From the NCBI RefSeq assembly GCF_019931755.1, contig NZ_CP082918.1, forward strand, positions 2,274,001-2,338,000: DNA of 64,000 nt, given 5' to 3'. Source of the DNA: Sutcliffiella horikoshii (GTDB lineage Bacteria; Bacillota; Bacilli; Bacillales; Bacillaceae_I). Shown here one piece after another: positions 8,134 to 16,538 of the stretch. The translations under genes were made by a program, and so were the position numbers. The number at the start of each line of letters is the position of its first letter. The stretch's first letter is position 1. The notes beneath the pieces are model-generated. The model had not been told where the DNA came from, made no database searches, and was given only the letters and a program-made list of their open reading frames with translations.

Positions 8134-9009
8134 TCATTCCATAATATAAGGATGATTCATCACATCATACTTCTTATCCTTCAATTCCAGCTCATTTCCA
8201 TCCTCAAAGACACCTTCAAAAAAGCGGGAAGCAGGCTCCGCCAACTCTTTATAATACTCACTAAATAAAGAAGCTGCATGACTGCCAAGCCACATATCCG
8301 GCAAAAGCTCTTCAGGCAGACCCGGATCAACGAACAAAAACTTTCTGTATTCATGGACAAGCTTCGTCCGCTCCACGAAACATTCGGCGTCGGTCATTTG
8401 ACCTTTTCCAATCTTATTCTTATCGATGATATACTTCTGACTATACTCTTGAATAAATTGTTGGTACCTTCCATTTATCTCATTCAGATCCCAACTTTTC
8501 ATAACAAGTCGTTCATTTTCGTATGGACCATGATATTCAGAAATAAAGAAGTCTACATACTCCTCTATTTCGTATTTGGCAATAAGGTCTTGTACTTGTT
8601 TTTCCAACGAGTTGGGCGAAATCCAGCAACTGTTTGATAACGTTCCAAAGCCACTCCATACCAACTCTTTACGCAGTTCATCCCGGACACTTCTGATTTC
8701 TTCTGGAATGGTATACATGAGCATGCGCCATTTTCCATCCCAGCTATCCGTCTTCAGCTTGAAAATACGTTTGGCAGCTTCATCGATTCTCTTAACGCCT
8801 CGTTCTGTTAAAAAGTAATAACTTTTGTTTCCCTTTTTCTCCGCTTGGACCCATCCCTGCTTATTCATGCGTGATATTGCCGCACGCACGGCTTGATCAT
8901 TATGACCAAATTCATTTAGTAATTTGATCAAACTTCCGATCCAAATTTTATTCCCATAATGTCTAACATAGTCACCATATAAAGTGAAAATCATTGATCT
9001 TGTATTCAT
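8134..9009 (-). CDS. paaX: phenylacetic acid degradation repressor PaaX
   Basis: This PaaX-family transcriptional repressor of about 291 residues releases DNA on binding phenylacetyl-CoA in characterised homologues. The N-terminal winged helix runs from MIFTLYGDYVRHYG through NDQAVRAAISRMNKQGWV. The central PaaX domain begins WDGKWRMLMYTIPEE, and the C-terminal half has the conserved WISPNSLE and DPGLPEELLP segments. ATG 9009 is chosen because GAGG lies 9 bp upstream. It is transcribed separately from, but adjacent to, the paa operon. Its likely targets are the palindromes at 2529, 5941 and 17532, with weaker candidates before itself (9075-9086) and paaK (18941-18960). Confidence 0.92.
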   Translation of the reverse strand: MNTRSMIFTLYGDYVRHYGNKIWIGSLIKLLNEFGHNDQAVRAAISRMNKQGWVQAEKKGNKSYYFLTERGVKRIDEAAKRIFKLKTDSWDGKWRMLMYTIPEEIRSVRDELRKELVWSGFGTLSNSCWISPNSLEKQVQDLIAKYEIEEYVDFFISEYHGPYENERLVMKSWDLNEINGRYQQFIQEYSQKYIIDKNKIGKGQMTDAECFVERTKLVHEYRKFLFVDPGLPEELLPDMWLGSHAASLFSEYYKELAEPASRFFEGVFEDGNELELKDKKYDVMNHPYIME

Positions 9010-9074
9010 TTCCTGCATCCTCTTTCTACCACATAAGATAAATCGCTATATTACAGTAATTTCATTTTATCAGA

Positions 9075-9086
9075 GTAACGCGTTAT
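9075..9086. promoter_or_regulatory. candidate PaaX autoregulatory site
   Basis: The palindrome GTAACGCGTTAT contains the TAACG/CGTTA half-sites of the operators elsewhere in the island but with a different centre. It lies about 65 bp upstream of paaX. The -10 and -35 boxes here are not clear, so this is a tentative call. Confidence 0.35.
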
Positions 9087-9124
9087 AGAAAAGACGGAAC
9101 GGAAAACTTATCCAAGCATCCTCC

Positions 9125-9170
9125 AAAAAAACACCCCAAAGAATCATAGAGTATCAAGCTCTATGATTCT
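9125..9170 (-). terminator. terminator of the paa operon
   Basis: AGAATCATAGAG pairs with CTCTATGATTCT. The paaJ stop codon lies inside the stem, and a run of seven T follows on the minus strand. Confidence 0.85.
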
Positions 9171-10372
9171 TGTGGTCTCTCTACTATCGTCGCGATCCCC
9201 TGACCTACACCTACACACATTGTCGCAAGGCCGTATCGCACTTCCCGCTTGTTCATTTCATGCACCAGCGTAGTCAGAATCCTTGCCCCGCTGGCACCAA
9301 GAGGATGGCCAAACGCAATCGCCCCCCCGTTTACATTCACTCGACTAGGATCTAATTCCAGTTGGCGCATACATTCAAGTGATTGAGATGCAAATGCTTC
9401 ATTCAACTCAATGAGGTCTATCTCTCCAACAGACAGTCCTGCCCGACCGAGTGCCTTCCTGGTAGCGTAAATTGGCCCTATTCCCATTATAGAAGGAGTA
9501 AGCCCTGCAGCGGCAGAAGTAATATACCTCGCTAAAGGCTTTAAGCCAAGCTCCTTCGCTTTTTCTGCACTCATCAGGAGCAATGCCGATGCACCGTCAT
9601 TGACACCGGACGCGTTACCTGCAGTGATTGTCGTGCCTTCGCCAAAAATTGGCTTTAGTGTACTCAGTTTTTCCAGACTCGTCTCAGGTCGTGGGTGCTC
9701 GTCGCAGTCAACAATTGTTTCCTTGCCTTTTCTATCCATAATAGTAACTGGTACCATTTCTTCCTTAAAGCGGCCCGACTCCATTGCCTTTTTTGCTTTT
9801 TGCTGGCTTTCAAAGGCAAATACGTCTTGATCTTCGCGGGAGACGGAGAATTCTCTTGCCACGTTTTCTGCTGTTTGAGGCATCGTGTCGACACCGTACA
9901 TTTTTTCAAGCTTTCTGTTGGTGAATCTCCAGCCGATGGTTGTATCCACTAACTCCATGTTTCCTCTAGGATAGTCCATTTCGGGCTTTGCCATGACAAA
10001 AGGAGCCCTTGTCATGCTCTCTGTCCCTCCAGCTATGAAAATGTCGCCTTCTCCCACCATGATGGCGCGTGCCGCATAATTTACAGCATCGAGACCGGAG
10101 CCGCATAAACGGTTGATAGTTGTTCCTGCCACTTCTACCGGAAGACCAGCCAATAGAGCACTCATCCGTGCAACATTGCGGTTATCTTCTCCTGCCTGAT
10201 TGGCGTTTCCGAACACGACTTCTTCAATTTCATTTACGGGCACACCTGGATTTCTTTCGACAAGGGCCTTGATTACTATTGCCCCAAGGTCATCTGGGCG
10301 AACGGCCTTTAACGCACCTTTATACCTTCCAATCGGTGTTCGGCAAGCATCTACAATTACAACTTCCTTCAT
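9161..10372 (-). CDS. paaJ: acetyl-CoA acyltransferase / 3-oxoadipyl-CoA thiolase (PaaJ)
   Basis: This thiolase of 403 residues cleaves 3-oxoadipyl-CoA (and probably the dehydrosuberyl-CoA intermediate) to shorter acyl-CoAs plus acetyl-CoA. The nucleophile is in NRLCGSGLDAV near residue 90, the histidine in GGAIAFGHPLGASGAR, and the second cysteine in TMCVGVGQG near the C-terminus. The start ATG follows GAGAGGTG at 6 bp. It is the last gene of the paa operon, 21 bp from paaH, ending in its own terminator. The PaaJ assignment rests on operon context; by sequence alone it could be any degradative acyl-CoA thiolase. Confidence 0.88.
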   Translation of the reverse strand: MKEVVIVDACRTPIGRYKGALKAVRPDDLGAIVIKALVERNPGVPVNEIEEVVFGNANQAGEDNRNVARMSALLAGLPVEVAGTTINRLCGSGLDAVNYAARAIMVGEGDIFIAGGTESMTRAPFVMAKPEMDYPRGNMELVDTTIGWRFTNRKLEKMYGVDTMPQTAENVAREFSVSREDQDVFAFESQQKAKKAMESGRFKEEMVPVTIMDRKGKETIVDCDEHPRPETSLEKLSTLKPIFGEGTTITAGNASGVNDGASALLLMSAEKAKELGLKPLARYITSAAAGLTPSIMGIGPIYATRKALGRAGLSVGEIDLIELNEAFASQSLECMRQLELDPSRVNVNGGAIAFGHPLGASGARILTTLVHEMNKREVRYGLATMCVGVGQGIATIVERPQES

Positions 10373-10393
10373 AATGGACACCTCTCTCGTTGT

Positions 10394-11239
10394 TTATTGG
10401 TAGTCATAAACTCCTTTTCCACTTTTCCTGCCCAGTCTTCCGGCTTTCACATACTTTTCTAGCAGCGGTGCCGGGCGATATTTTTCGCCTAACTTTTCAT
10501 GAAGATACTTCAGGTTATTTAGCCGTGTATCCAATCCCACCAGGTCTCCAAGTTCGAATGGCCCCATCGGATAATTAAGTCCAAGTTTGATAGCTTTATC
10601 AATTTCTTCAGGTGTACCCACACCTTCTTGCAACATGTAAAAGGCTTCGTTCCCGACAAGCGCACTGATTCTGCTTGTCACAAAGCCAGGAAATTCATTG
10701 ACAACCACCGTTTCTTTCCCCATTCTTTCTGCAGCATTACGGATAAATTCTGCCGTCTCATCGCTTGTTTCCAAACCACGGACTATTTCGACAAGCTTCA
10801 TTTTATGTACTGGATTAAAGAAGTGCATCGCTATTACTTTTTCCGGTCTCGATGTGAAGCTTCCTATTTCAGTTGGACTCATGGTAGAGGTATTGGAAGC
10901 AAAATAACAATGCGCAGGTGCAACCTTGTCTATTTTTTCGTAGACAGATTTTTTGATTTCCATATTCTCTGGTACCGCTTCTATAATAAGGTTGGCTTCC
11001 ATCACGGCTTCTTCAAGTTTGGTAGAATAATATAGACTATCTCTTAATTCCCCTGCAACGTGCTCTGTTAATTTTCCTCTATCCAACCCTTTGGTAATGA
11101 TGGCTTCTATCTCGTGTCTGGCTCCTTCAAGCTGTTCGTCCTTCACGTCTATTAGTGTTGTATGATACCCGCCTAGCGCACTTACATAGGCAATACCGCG
11201 TCCCATAACACCTGAACCGATAACAACTACTTTTTCCAT
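10394..11239 (-). CDS. paaH: 3-hydroxyacyl-CoA dehydrogenase (PaaH)
   Basis: NAD-dependent oxidation of 3-hydroxyadipyl-CoA to 3-oxoadipyl-CoA is the expected step. The 281-residue protein has the Rossmann motif VIGSGVMGRGIA at the N-terminus, the family signature around AMHFFNPVHKMKLVEIV near residue 135, then NEFPGFVTSRIS and the C-terminal helical domain with YPMGPFELGDLVGLD. It is close to the single-domain 3-hydroxybutyryl-CoA dehydrogenase type. It is separated from the preceding aldehyde dehydrogenase gene by a terminator-like hairpin (11266-11298), so its expression level may differ from the upstream genes. Confidence 0.88.
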   Translation of the reverse strand: MEKVVVIGSGVMGRGIAYVSALGGYHTTLIDVKDEQLEGARHEIEAIITKGLDRGKLTEHVAGELRDSLYYSTKLEEAVMEANLIIEAVPENMEIKKSVYEKIDKVAPAHCYFASNTSTMSPTEIGSFTSRPEKVIAMHFFNPVHKMKLVEIVRGLETSDETAEFIRNAAERMGKETVVVNEFPGFVTSRISALVGNEAFYMLQEGVGTPEEIDKAIKLGLNYPMGPFELGDLVGLDTRLNNLKYLHEKLGEKYRPAPLLEKYVKAGRLGRKSGKGVYDYQ

Positions 11240-11265
11240 CTAGACTCTCCTCCTTCATCATGCTG

Positions 11266-11298
11266 TAAAAAAAGCAAAGAGGACCATGCCTCTTTGCT
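11266..11298 (-). terminator. intra-operon terminator between aldH and paaH
   Basis: On the minus strand AGCAAAGAGG pairs with CCTCTTTGCT around a 6-base loop and is followed by seven T. It resembles a full intrinsic terminator but lies within the paa operon, so it may act as an attenuator or mark a separate paaHJ unit. Confidence 0.75.
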
Positions 11299-11320
11299 CC
11301 AGGATTAAGATTTATTCTAT

Positions 11321-12838
11321 TTATACACCGAACGGATTAAGCGGGCGATTTCCAAAATAGGAAATGATGCTCTTCGTTTCTGTGTAAAGATCAAGTGTTT
11401 CGATGCATAGCTCACGGCCGAATCCGGATTGCTTATATCCACCGAACGGCGTGCCAGGGAATGCGGAGAATGGGCAGTTGACCATCACGATTCCAGCTTG
11501 AATTTGTTTTGCAACACGGGTTGCACGGCCGTGGTCTTTCGTCCAGATTGCTGAACCTAGTCCATATTCACTGTCATTCGCAAGTTTAACCGCTTCTTTC
11601 TCATCGCTAAATGGCATAACAACCACCACAGGACCGAAAATCTCCTCTTTTACTACTTTCATTTCGTGTGTAACACCTGTGATAATGGTTGGCTCATACC
11701 AGTAACCATTTTCATAACCTTCTACTTTAGCCACTTTACCGCCTAAAACGATGTTAGCTCCTTCTTCTTTTGCAGATTGAACATAGCCGTCAATTACATC
11801 TAACTGAACTTGGTTGATGATTGCACCAATATGAGTTTCTTTTGCAAAAGGATCTCCAAGGGAAAGCTTTTTCGCTTTTTCTACGAACTTCTCCATAAAC
11901 GCGTCATAGATATTTTCGTGGACATATAGACGCGAGCGCGCTTCACAAGATTGACCTGTGTTATAGAAAATTCCAAACAAAGATCCGTCTACTGCTGCAT
12001 CAATGTCTGCGTCTTCAAATACTAGATTAGGAGACTTCCCGCCAAGTTCCAATGTTACTCGTTTAAGTGTCTGGGAAGCTTTCTCCATAATGTCTTTTCC
12101 GATTGGAGTTGAGCCAGTGAATGCTACTTTGTCTACTTGAGGGTGTTCCACCAAGTAGTTTCCAACTTCAGACCCAGCACCTGGGATGATGTTGACAACT
12201 CCTTCAGGAACTCCTGCTTCTACGCATATTTCACCTAATACAATGGCAGTTAGCGGAGTTAGGGTAGCTGGTTTCACGACAACGGAGCATCCTACTGCTA
12301 TTGCCGGGGCAATCTTCCATGCTGCCATCATTAATGGATAGTTCCATGGAATGATTTGCGCACAAACGCCTACCGGTTCTTTTTCAGTGAAGTTGTGGAA
12401 TTGTCCTGGAACATTATTAACAGACCCCCGGTGTCCAACGATAGCGCCTGCATAGAACTCAAAGTCTTCGATAGCTTGCATCACTTGCCCTTGTGCAGCT
12501 GCAAGAGACTTACCAGTATCTAAAATCTCTAACTCTACCAACTCATTGAAACGGGAACGCATGATAGATGCAATTTTATTTAATGTTCTTGCACGCTTGT
12601 TTAAAGGAAACAGCTTCCATTTTCCTTTATCAAATGCTTGACGCGCTGCTTGGACCGCCTTTTCCGCATCTTCTTTAGAAGCTTTCGCGATCGTTGCAAC
12701 CGCTTCTCCTGTTGCAGGGTTGTACGTGGTAAAGGTTTCTCCTGTGGAACTGTCCATGCGTTGTCCTGCGATAATAAGTTGATAAGTGTCTCGTTTCATA
12801 TCAAGTTGCTCCATTTTTTGCTCTTTAACTGTAGACAT
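11321..12838 (-). CDS. aldehyde dehydrogenase (probable stand-alone PaaZ dehydrogenase function)
   Basis: This NAD(P)-dependent aldehyde dehydrogenase has 505 residues: PWNYPLMMAAWK near 165, the nucleotide loop FTGSTPIGKDIM, the general base in LELGGKSPNL, and the catalytic cysteine in FYNTGQSCEAR near residue 305. The C-terminal SGFGRE follows the betaine-aldehyde type pattern. In the phenylacetyl-CoA pathway the ring-cleavage semialdehyde is oxidised by the C-terminal half of PaaZ. No PaaZ fusion is present, and this gene occupies its place between paaG and paaH, so that role is inferred. It could alternatively oxidise phenylacetaldehyde. RBS GAGGAG precedes the ATG. Confidence 0.85.
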   Translation of the reverse strand: MSTVKEQKMEQLDMKRDTYQLIIAGQRMDSSTGETFTTYNPATGEAVATIAKASKEDAEKAVQAARQAFDKGKWKLFPLNKRARTLNKIASIMRSRFNELVELEILDTGKSLAAAQGQVMQAIEDFEFYAGAIVGHRGSVNNVPGQFHNFTEKEPVGVCAQIIPWNYPLMMAAWKIAPAIAVGCSVVVKPATLTPLTAIVLGEICVEAGVPEGVVNIIPGAGSEVGNYLVEHPQVDKVAFTGSTPIGKDIMEKASQTLKRVTLELGGKSPNLVFEDADIDAAVDGSLFGIFYNTGQSCEARSRLYVHENIYDAFMEKFVEKAKKLSLGDPFAKETHIGAIINQVQLDVIDGYVQSAKEEGANIVLGGKVAKVEGYENGYWYEPTIITGVTHEMKVVKEEIFGPVVVVMPFSDEKEAVKLANDSEYGLGSAIWTKDHGRATRVAKQIQAGIVMVNCPFSAFPGTPFGGYKQSGFGRELCIETLDLYTETKSIISYFGNRPLNPFGV

Positions 12839-12862
12839 ACTCTCATCTCCTCTAAGTTTTTA

Positions 12863-13636
12863 TTATCTTCCTTTAAAAGCCGGTTTCCTTTTCTCTATAA
12901 AGGAAGTTACCCCTTCTTTATGATCTACAGATAGACCGGCAATTCTCTGACCATACGCTTCCTGTTCTAAATATTCCTCATACGACATGTTCCAACTAGC
13001 TTGTATGGAACGCTTAATGAGTCCTATTGCTTGAGTAGGCATGTTAGCAAGTTTGTTCGCAAAAGCTTCCACTTCTTCGTTCCAACTGTCTACTGGGACC
13101 ACTTTGGTGACAAGCCCGAGTTCTTTTGCTTGTTCTGCTTTTACCTTTTCTCCTAATATAGCTAACTCCAATGCTTTTGCAGTTCCTATTAATTTAGGGA
13201 GAAAATACAGATTCCCAGAGTCAGGGATTAACCCGACATGTATAAACGCCTGGACAAAGCTTGCTTTTTCAGAGGCAATACGAAAATCACATGCTAAGGC
13301 TAGGCTGAAACCTGCACCGGCAGCAACCCCATTTATCGCAGCAATGACAGGTTTTTCACAACGGGACAACTGTTTCATCATTGGCCCATATCTTGTACGC
13401 AAGACATGCCCGTGATCCATATTTTCATCCACTTCTGCAAGGTCCTGACCGGAGGAAAATGCTCTGCCTTCCCCGGTAATGACAATGGCCCGAACACTTT
13501 CATCCGAACTTGCCTGCTTTAATGCTTTCGTAATATCTTTGTTCATCTGCTCTGTAAACGCATTCAATTTATCCGGCCGGTTCATGATGATCCAGGCAAC
13601 CTGGTTCACTACTTCATATTTAATGGTTTCAAACAT
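12863..13636 (-). CDS. paaG: 2-(1,2-epoxy-1,2-dihydrophenyl)acetyl-CoA isomerase (PaaG)
   Basis: This crotonase-fold protein of 257 residues isomerises ring-1,2-epoxyphenylacetyl-CoA to the oxepin-CoA and probably also shifts double bonds later in the route. The oxyanion-hole segments are AFSSGQDLAE and NGVAAGAGFSLALACD. The segment FIHVGLIPDSGNLYFLPKLIG carries the aspartate typical of PaaG in place of the hydratase glutamate. RBS AGGGGGAGA lies before the ATG. It lies between paaF and the aldehyde dehydrogenase with gaps of 12 and 24 bp. Confidence 0.9.
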   Translation of the reverse strand: MFETIKYEVVNQVAWIIMNRPDKLNAFTEQMNKDITKALKQASSDESVRAIVITGEGRAFSSGQDLAEVDENMDHGHVLRTRYGPMMKQLSRCEKPVIAAINGVAAGAGFSLALACDFRIASEKASFVQAFIHVGLIPDSGNLYFLPKLIGTAKALELAILGEKVKAEQAKELGLVTKVVPVDSWNEEVEAFANKLANMPTQAIGLIKRSIQASWNMSYEEYLEQEAYGQRIAGLSVDHKEGVTSFIEKRKPAFKGR

Positions 13637-13648
13637 GGTATCTCCCCC

Positions 13649-14428
13649 TTATTCCCCTTCAAATTTGGGCTTGCGCTTTTCCTTAAATGCACGCATACCT
13701 TCTTTTTGATCGTTGGATGCAAACAAAAGATAAAAGTTCTTTCGCTCGTATTGCATCCCTTCATAGACGGAATAGTCCACTGCCTTATGGACAGATTCTT
13801 TGATCAATCGAAGGGAAAGAGGCGGTTGTTTAGCTATTTTTTTTGCGAAATTCATAGTTTCTTCCATTAATAGTTCTTTCGGGATGACCCGGTTGATCAC
13901 TCCATAGTGCAATGCTTCCTTTGCACTCATTCTGTCACCGGTAAGCAGCCATTCCATTGCTTTTGATTTCCCCATTAGTTTCGTCAATCTCTGGGTTCCA
14001 CCGGCTCCGGGCATGACTCCGAGGCTAATTTCAGGAAAGCCGAATTCGGCATCTTGAGCTGCAAATAAGATGTCACAGCAGAGGGCAAGTTCAAATCCTC
14101 CCCCAAGGGCAAAGCCTTGAACAGCACCGATAATAGGTTTCTTTACCCAAGCAAGTCGATCCCATTCAGTGAATTGATTTAACAGTTCAAGCTCGATCGC
14201 TGTTGCTTCTGCCATTTCATCGATATCTGCTCCTGCGGCAAACGCACGGCCGTTTCCAGCCAGTACCATAGCTTTGACTTCATCGTTTCGATCAAACTCT
14301 TCTAAAACGGTCACAATTTCTGAAACCATCGGACGATTGATTGCGTTCAACACTTTAGGTCTATTGAGTTTGACGATGCCGATCGAGCTTTCGATGGAAA
14401 CTTCGATATATTCGTACGTTTTACTCAT
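13649..14428 (-). CDS. paaF: enoyl-CoA hydratase (PaaF)
   Basis: This crotonase-family hydratase of 259 residues is expected to hydrate 2,3-dehydroadipyl-CoA. It has AFAAGADIDEM and GFALGGGFELALCCD for the oxyanion hole and two active-site acids in FGFPEISLGVMPGAGGTQRL near residue 135, as in true hydratases, unlike the neighbouring PaaG. The start ATG overlaps the EthD-family stop codon by 8 bp, indicating translational coupling. Confidence 0.9.
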   Translation of the reverse strand: MSKTYEYIEVSIESSIGIVKLNRPKVLNAINRPMVSEIVTVLEEFDRNDEVKAMVLAGNGRAFAAGADIDEMAEATAIELELLNQFTEWDRLAWVKKPIIGAVQGFALGGGFELALCCDILFAAQDAEFGFPEISLGVMPGAGGTQRLTKLMGKSKAMEWLLTGDRMSAKEALHYGVINRVIPKELLMEETMNFAKKIAKQPPLSLRLIKESVHKAVDYSVYEGMQYERKNFYLLFASNDQKEGMRAFKEKRKPKFEGE

Positions 14429-14729
14429 TCACTTCTTCACCAATCATCAAAGTAACAAGATTGCCGGCGAAGCTCATTAAATCCTTTCCAGATGCTTTCG
14501 CTTCATCCGTTCTCATTGCTTGCTTTAGAGCGTCATGGCTATCGTAATACATTTCACACATTAAATAGTACTTGCCTTCTCCGCCCATTGGACTGCCTAC
14601 TACTTTCGTTACTTCCATCTTGCGTAGACCAGGGATCTTAGCAGTGATAGGTGCATGCGTGTCAAAGTAGTGCTGATCGAAAGCTTCCTTGTTTTCCGGG
14701 TGTTTGTAAAGCGCGATTAATTTTACCAT
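14421..14729 (-). CDS. EthD-family small protein in the paa operon
   Basis: This 102-residue alpha/beta ferredoxin-like protein of the EthD family opens with MVKLIALYKHPENKEAFDQHYFDTHAPI and contains VGSPMGGEGKYYLMCEMYYDS. EthD-like proteins accompany oxygenase pathways and some help monooxygenases or remove reactive intermediates; the exact role here is unknown. It sits between paaD and paaF, overlapping paaF. The 92-bp gap to paaD contains a weak GC hairpin (GGCTC/CGAGCC) without a T tract. Confidence 0.8.
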   Translation of the reverse strand: MVKLIALYKHPENKEAFDQHYFDTHAPITAKIPGLRKMEVTKVVGSPMGGEGKYYLMCEMYYDSHDALKQAMRTDEAKASGKDLMSFAGNLVTLMIGEEVNE

Positions 14730-14821
14730 TCTAACTCTCTCCTTTTATGGGCTCGGGATTTCTTCAGAGCCGTTAATTATGTAATTGCCGAACAGAAGGT
14801 TTTTCTGTAAGGCATTGGTAC

Positions 14822-15313
14822 TTACATCATGGTTGATACGGGTTTCATTGCTTCGAAAGGATTTTTGCATCCTTTGCAGTAGAGAATGCTTCTACAGGCG
14901 GTCGGCCCGAAGATGTTATCTAATGTTGTATAAGTCGATCCGCAATAAGGGCAATCTACATGCCATTCTCCGGAGTCATCCAGTGTCGGCGGTGGTGCAA
15001 TCCCGAATTCTTGTAAATGGATTCTGCCTTGTGCAGTAATGCGGTCAGAAGTCCATGGTGGCTGGTAGATGAATTCCACCTTCACTTTCTCGAATAATTT
15101 TAAGCTACTAATCTCGTTTTCCACATTCTTTTTTATGATATCAAGGGCTGGACACCCCATGAATGTAGGCAACATCTGAATAGTCACTTCCTGATTGTTT
15201 ACATCAATTGCTTCCACCATTCCGAGATCCACAACACTGACAGAATCTATTTCAGGATCTTTTACATGCTGCAGGGCATCCCAAACCTTCATGATATTTA
15301 CTTCTTCCTGCAT
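14822..15313 (-). CDS. paaD: phenylacetate-CoA oxygenase accessory protein PaaD
   Basis: PaaD belongs to the DUF59/MIP18 family of iron-sulfur assembly factors and supports maturation of the phenylacetyl-CoA epoxygenase. The N-terminal DUF59 domain includes LQHVKDPEIDSVSVVDLGMV and the conserved cysteine in FMGCPALD. The C-terminal part has CPYCGS and two further cysteines in YCKGC, a probable zinc-binding ribbon. The length is 163 residues. A second in-frame ATG (15292) is a possible start. It is 42 bp downstream of paaC. Confidence 0.9.
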   Translation of the reverse strand: MQEEVNIMKVWDALQHVKDPEIDSVSVVDLGMVEAIDVNNQEVTIQMLPTFMGCPALDIIKKNVENEISSLKLFEKVKVEFIYQPPWTSDRITAQGRIHLQEFGIAPPPTLDDSGEWHVDCPYCGSTYTTLDNIFGPTACRSILYCKGCKNPFEAMKPVSTMM

Positions 15314-15355
15314 GATGTCATCATTCCTTTTTGTTGGGCTAAAAGGTGTATATGA

Positions 15356-16177
15356 TTACCACACGGCTGCCGGATTGCTATTATAGACTTCGCTCAGCGT
15401 TAAGAGGGCATCATCTAAATCCTTGGTATGTTCACCTTTTCTGCCGTTACCACTTTTCATTCCCATATTGTTAGAAAAAGTCAATCCGACATTTTCAAAT
15501 ACAGACGTTAGTTCATCAATAAAGCGGCGGCGAATATCCTCTTCAGAATCTATTAATTGGTGCTGTGTAATCTGATCACCAGTTGGGCCCATTAACAATA
15601 CGCCGTCAAAGTCTTCCATTACTCTATCAATGGCTGCTTTCATTCTAGTCTTAGCCTCGCCATTAGCTGTGCACAACTGTCTGAACCAGGTTCTCCAGTG
15701 TAACAAGTGATAGTAAAGCTCCATATTCACTTTTACAGCCACATGTTTCAGAGGTTCATAGGAGGAATTTTTCAATGCCTCGACCTTAATTTTTTTGGCC
15801 TGTGTGTAAAAATAATGCCTAACAACTGTATATGCCCAGTCATATTTAGGTTCTGTCAGATAGGTTCCGGATCCGTTCACTATTTCCAATAGAACCGCAT
15901 TCACTCTATCTGTTGCTTTTCTTCCATGGGCAAGGGCATCCATATCCCCTTCGCCGAGATCCTCAAGCAGTTGATAATACATCGCAGCATGCCCCATTGT
16001 ATCTTGGTTTATGGAAGAAAACGCCACGTCCTCTTCAATATGCGGAGCAAGGCCTAGCCATTCAGATCCCCTGTAAGCAATAATAAAATCGTCATCGGCA
16101 AGTTGATATAATAACGCGGTAAGGGCCTTGTAATAGGATGCATCCCTTTTGGCTTCTTCTATCGTTGCTATATTCAT
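15356..16177 (-). CDS. paaC: phenylacetyl-CoA epoxygenase subunit PaaC
   Basis: The structural partner of the catalytic subunit PaaA adopts the same four-helix ferritin-like fold but lacks a functional diiron site. Diagnostic segments are YRGSEWLGLAPHIEEDVAFSS, NQDTMGHAAMYYQLLEDLG and LLHWRTWFRQLC. About 273 residues are read from ATG 16177, which overlaps the paaB stop codon in ATGA, a clear coupling signal. The longer reading begins inside paaB and lacks its own ribosome-binding site. Confidence 0.92.
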   Translation of the reverse strand: MNIATIEEAKRDASYYKALTALLYQLADDDFIIAYRGSEWLGLAPHIEEDVAFSSINQDTMGHAAMYYQLLEDLGEGDMDALAHGRKATDRVNAVLLEIVNGSGTYLTEPKYDWAYTVVRHYFYTQAKKIKVEALKNSSYEPLKHVAVKVNMELYYHLLHWRTWFRQLCTANGEAKTRMKAAIDRVMEDFDGVLLMGPTGDQITQHQLIDSEEDIRRRFIDELTSVFENVGLTFSNNMGMKSGNGRKGEHTKDLDDALLTLSEVYNSNPAAVW

Positions 16178-16521
16178 CCTTTTTTCTTCCCTCCCCAAGA
16201 CATGATTTCCTGCTCATCAAGCATCCCCTGTTCATAGTGGCGCCATTTTTTCTTCAAATATCCATAGCCTTTCGTGTTTCGGTAGTCCTTATTGTCAATT
16301 CTCTGCAAGGATTGACGTTCTTCTTGAGACATTTTCCGAATATCACCGCGTTGCACCACCCAAATATCCACGGCAGGTTCCCGTCTCATAAAGTTTTCCT
16401 GTGCCATGACAAGCGCAATCTCTTCATTGGGTGCAAGTAGACTGAACTGATATTGCATCGGAGCTGTGTGGGTTCTCTTACTGAACACTTCAAATTCTTT
16501 GTAAAAACCTTTTGTAGTCAA
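16174..16521 (-). CDS. paaB: phenylacetyl-CoA epoxygenase subunit PaaB
   Basis: This small subunit of 115 residues bridges PaaAC heterodimers in the characterised complex. Typical features are the opening GFYKEFEVFSKRTHTAPMQYQ, the segment ALVMAQENFMRREPAVDIWVV and a lysine-rich C-terminus. It is 17 bp downstream of paaA and overlaps paaC by 4 bp. Confidence 0.92.
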   Translation of the reverse strand: MTTKGFYKEFEVFSKRTHTAPMQYQFSLLAPNEEIALVMAQENFMRREPAVDIWVVQRGDIRKMSQEERQSLQRIDNKDYRNTKGYGYLKKKWRHYEQGMLDEQEIMSWGGKKKG

Positions 16522-16538
16522 CTTTTAAGCTCCTCCCC

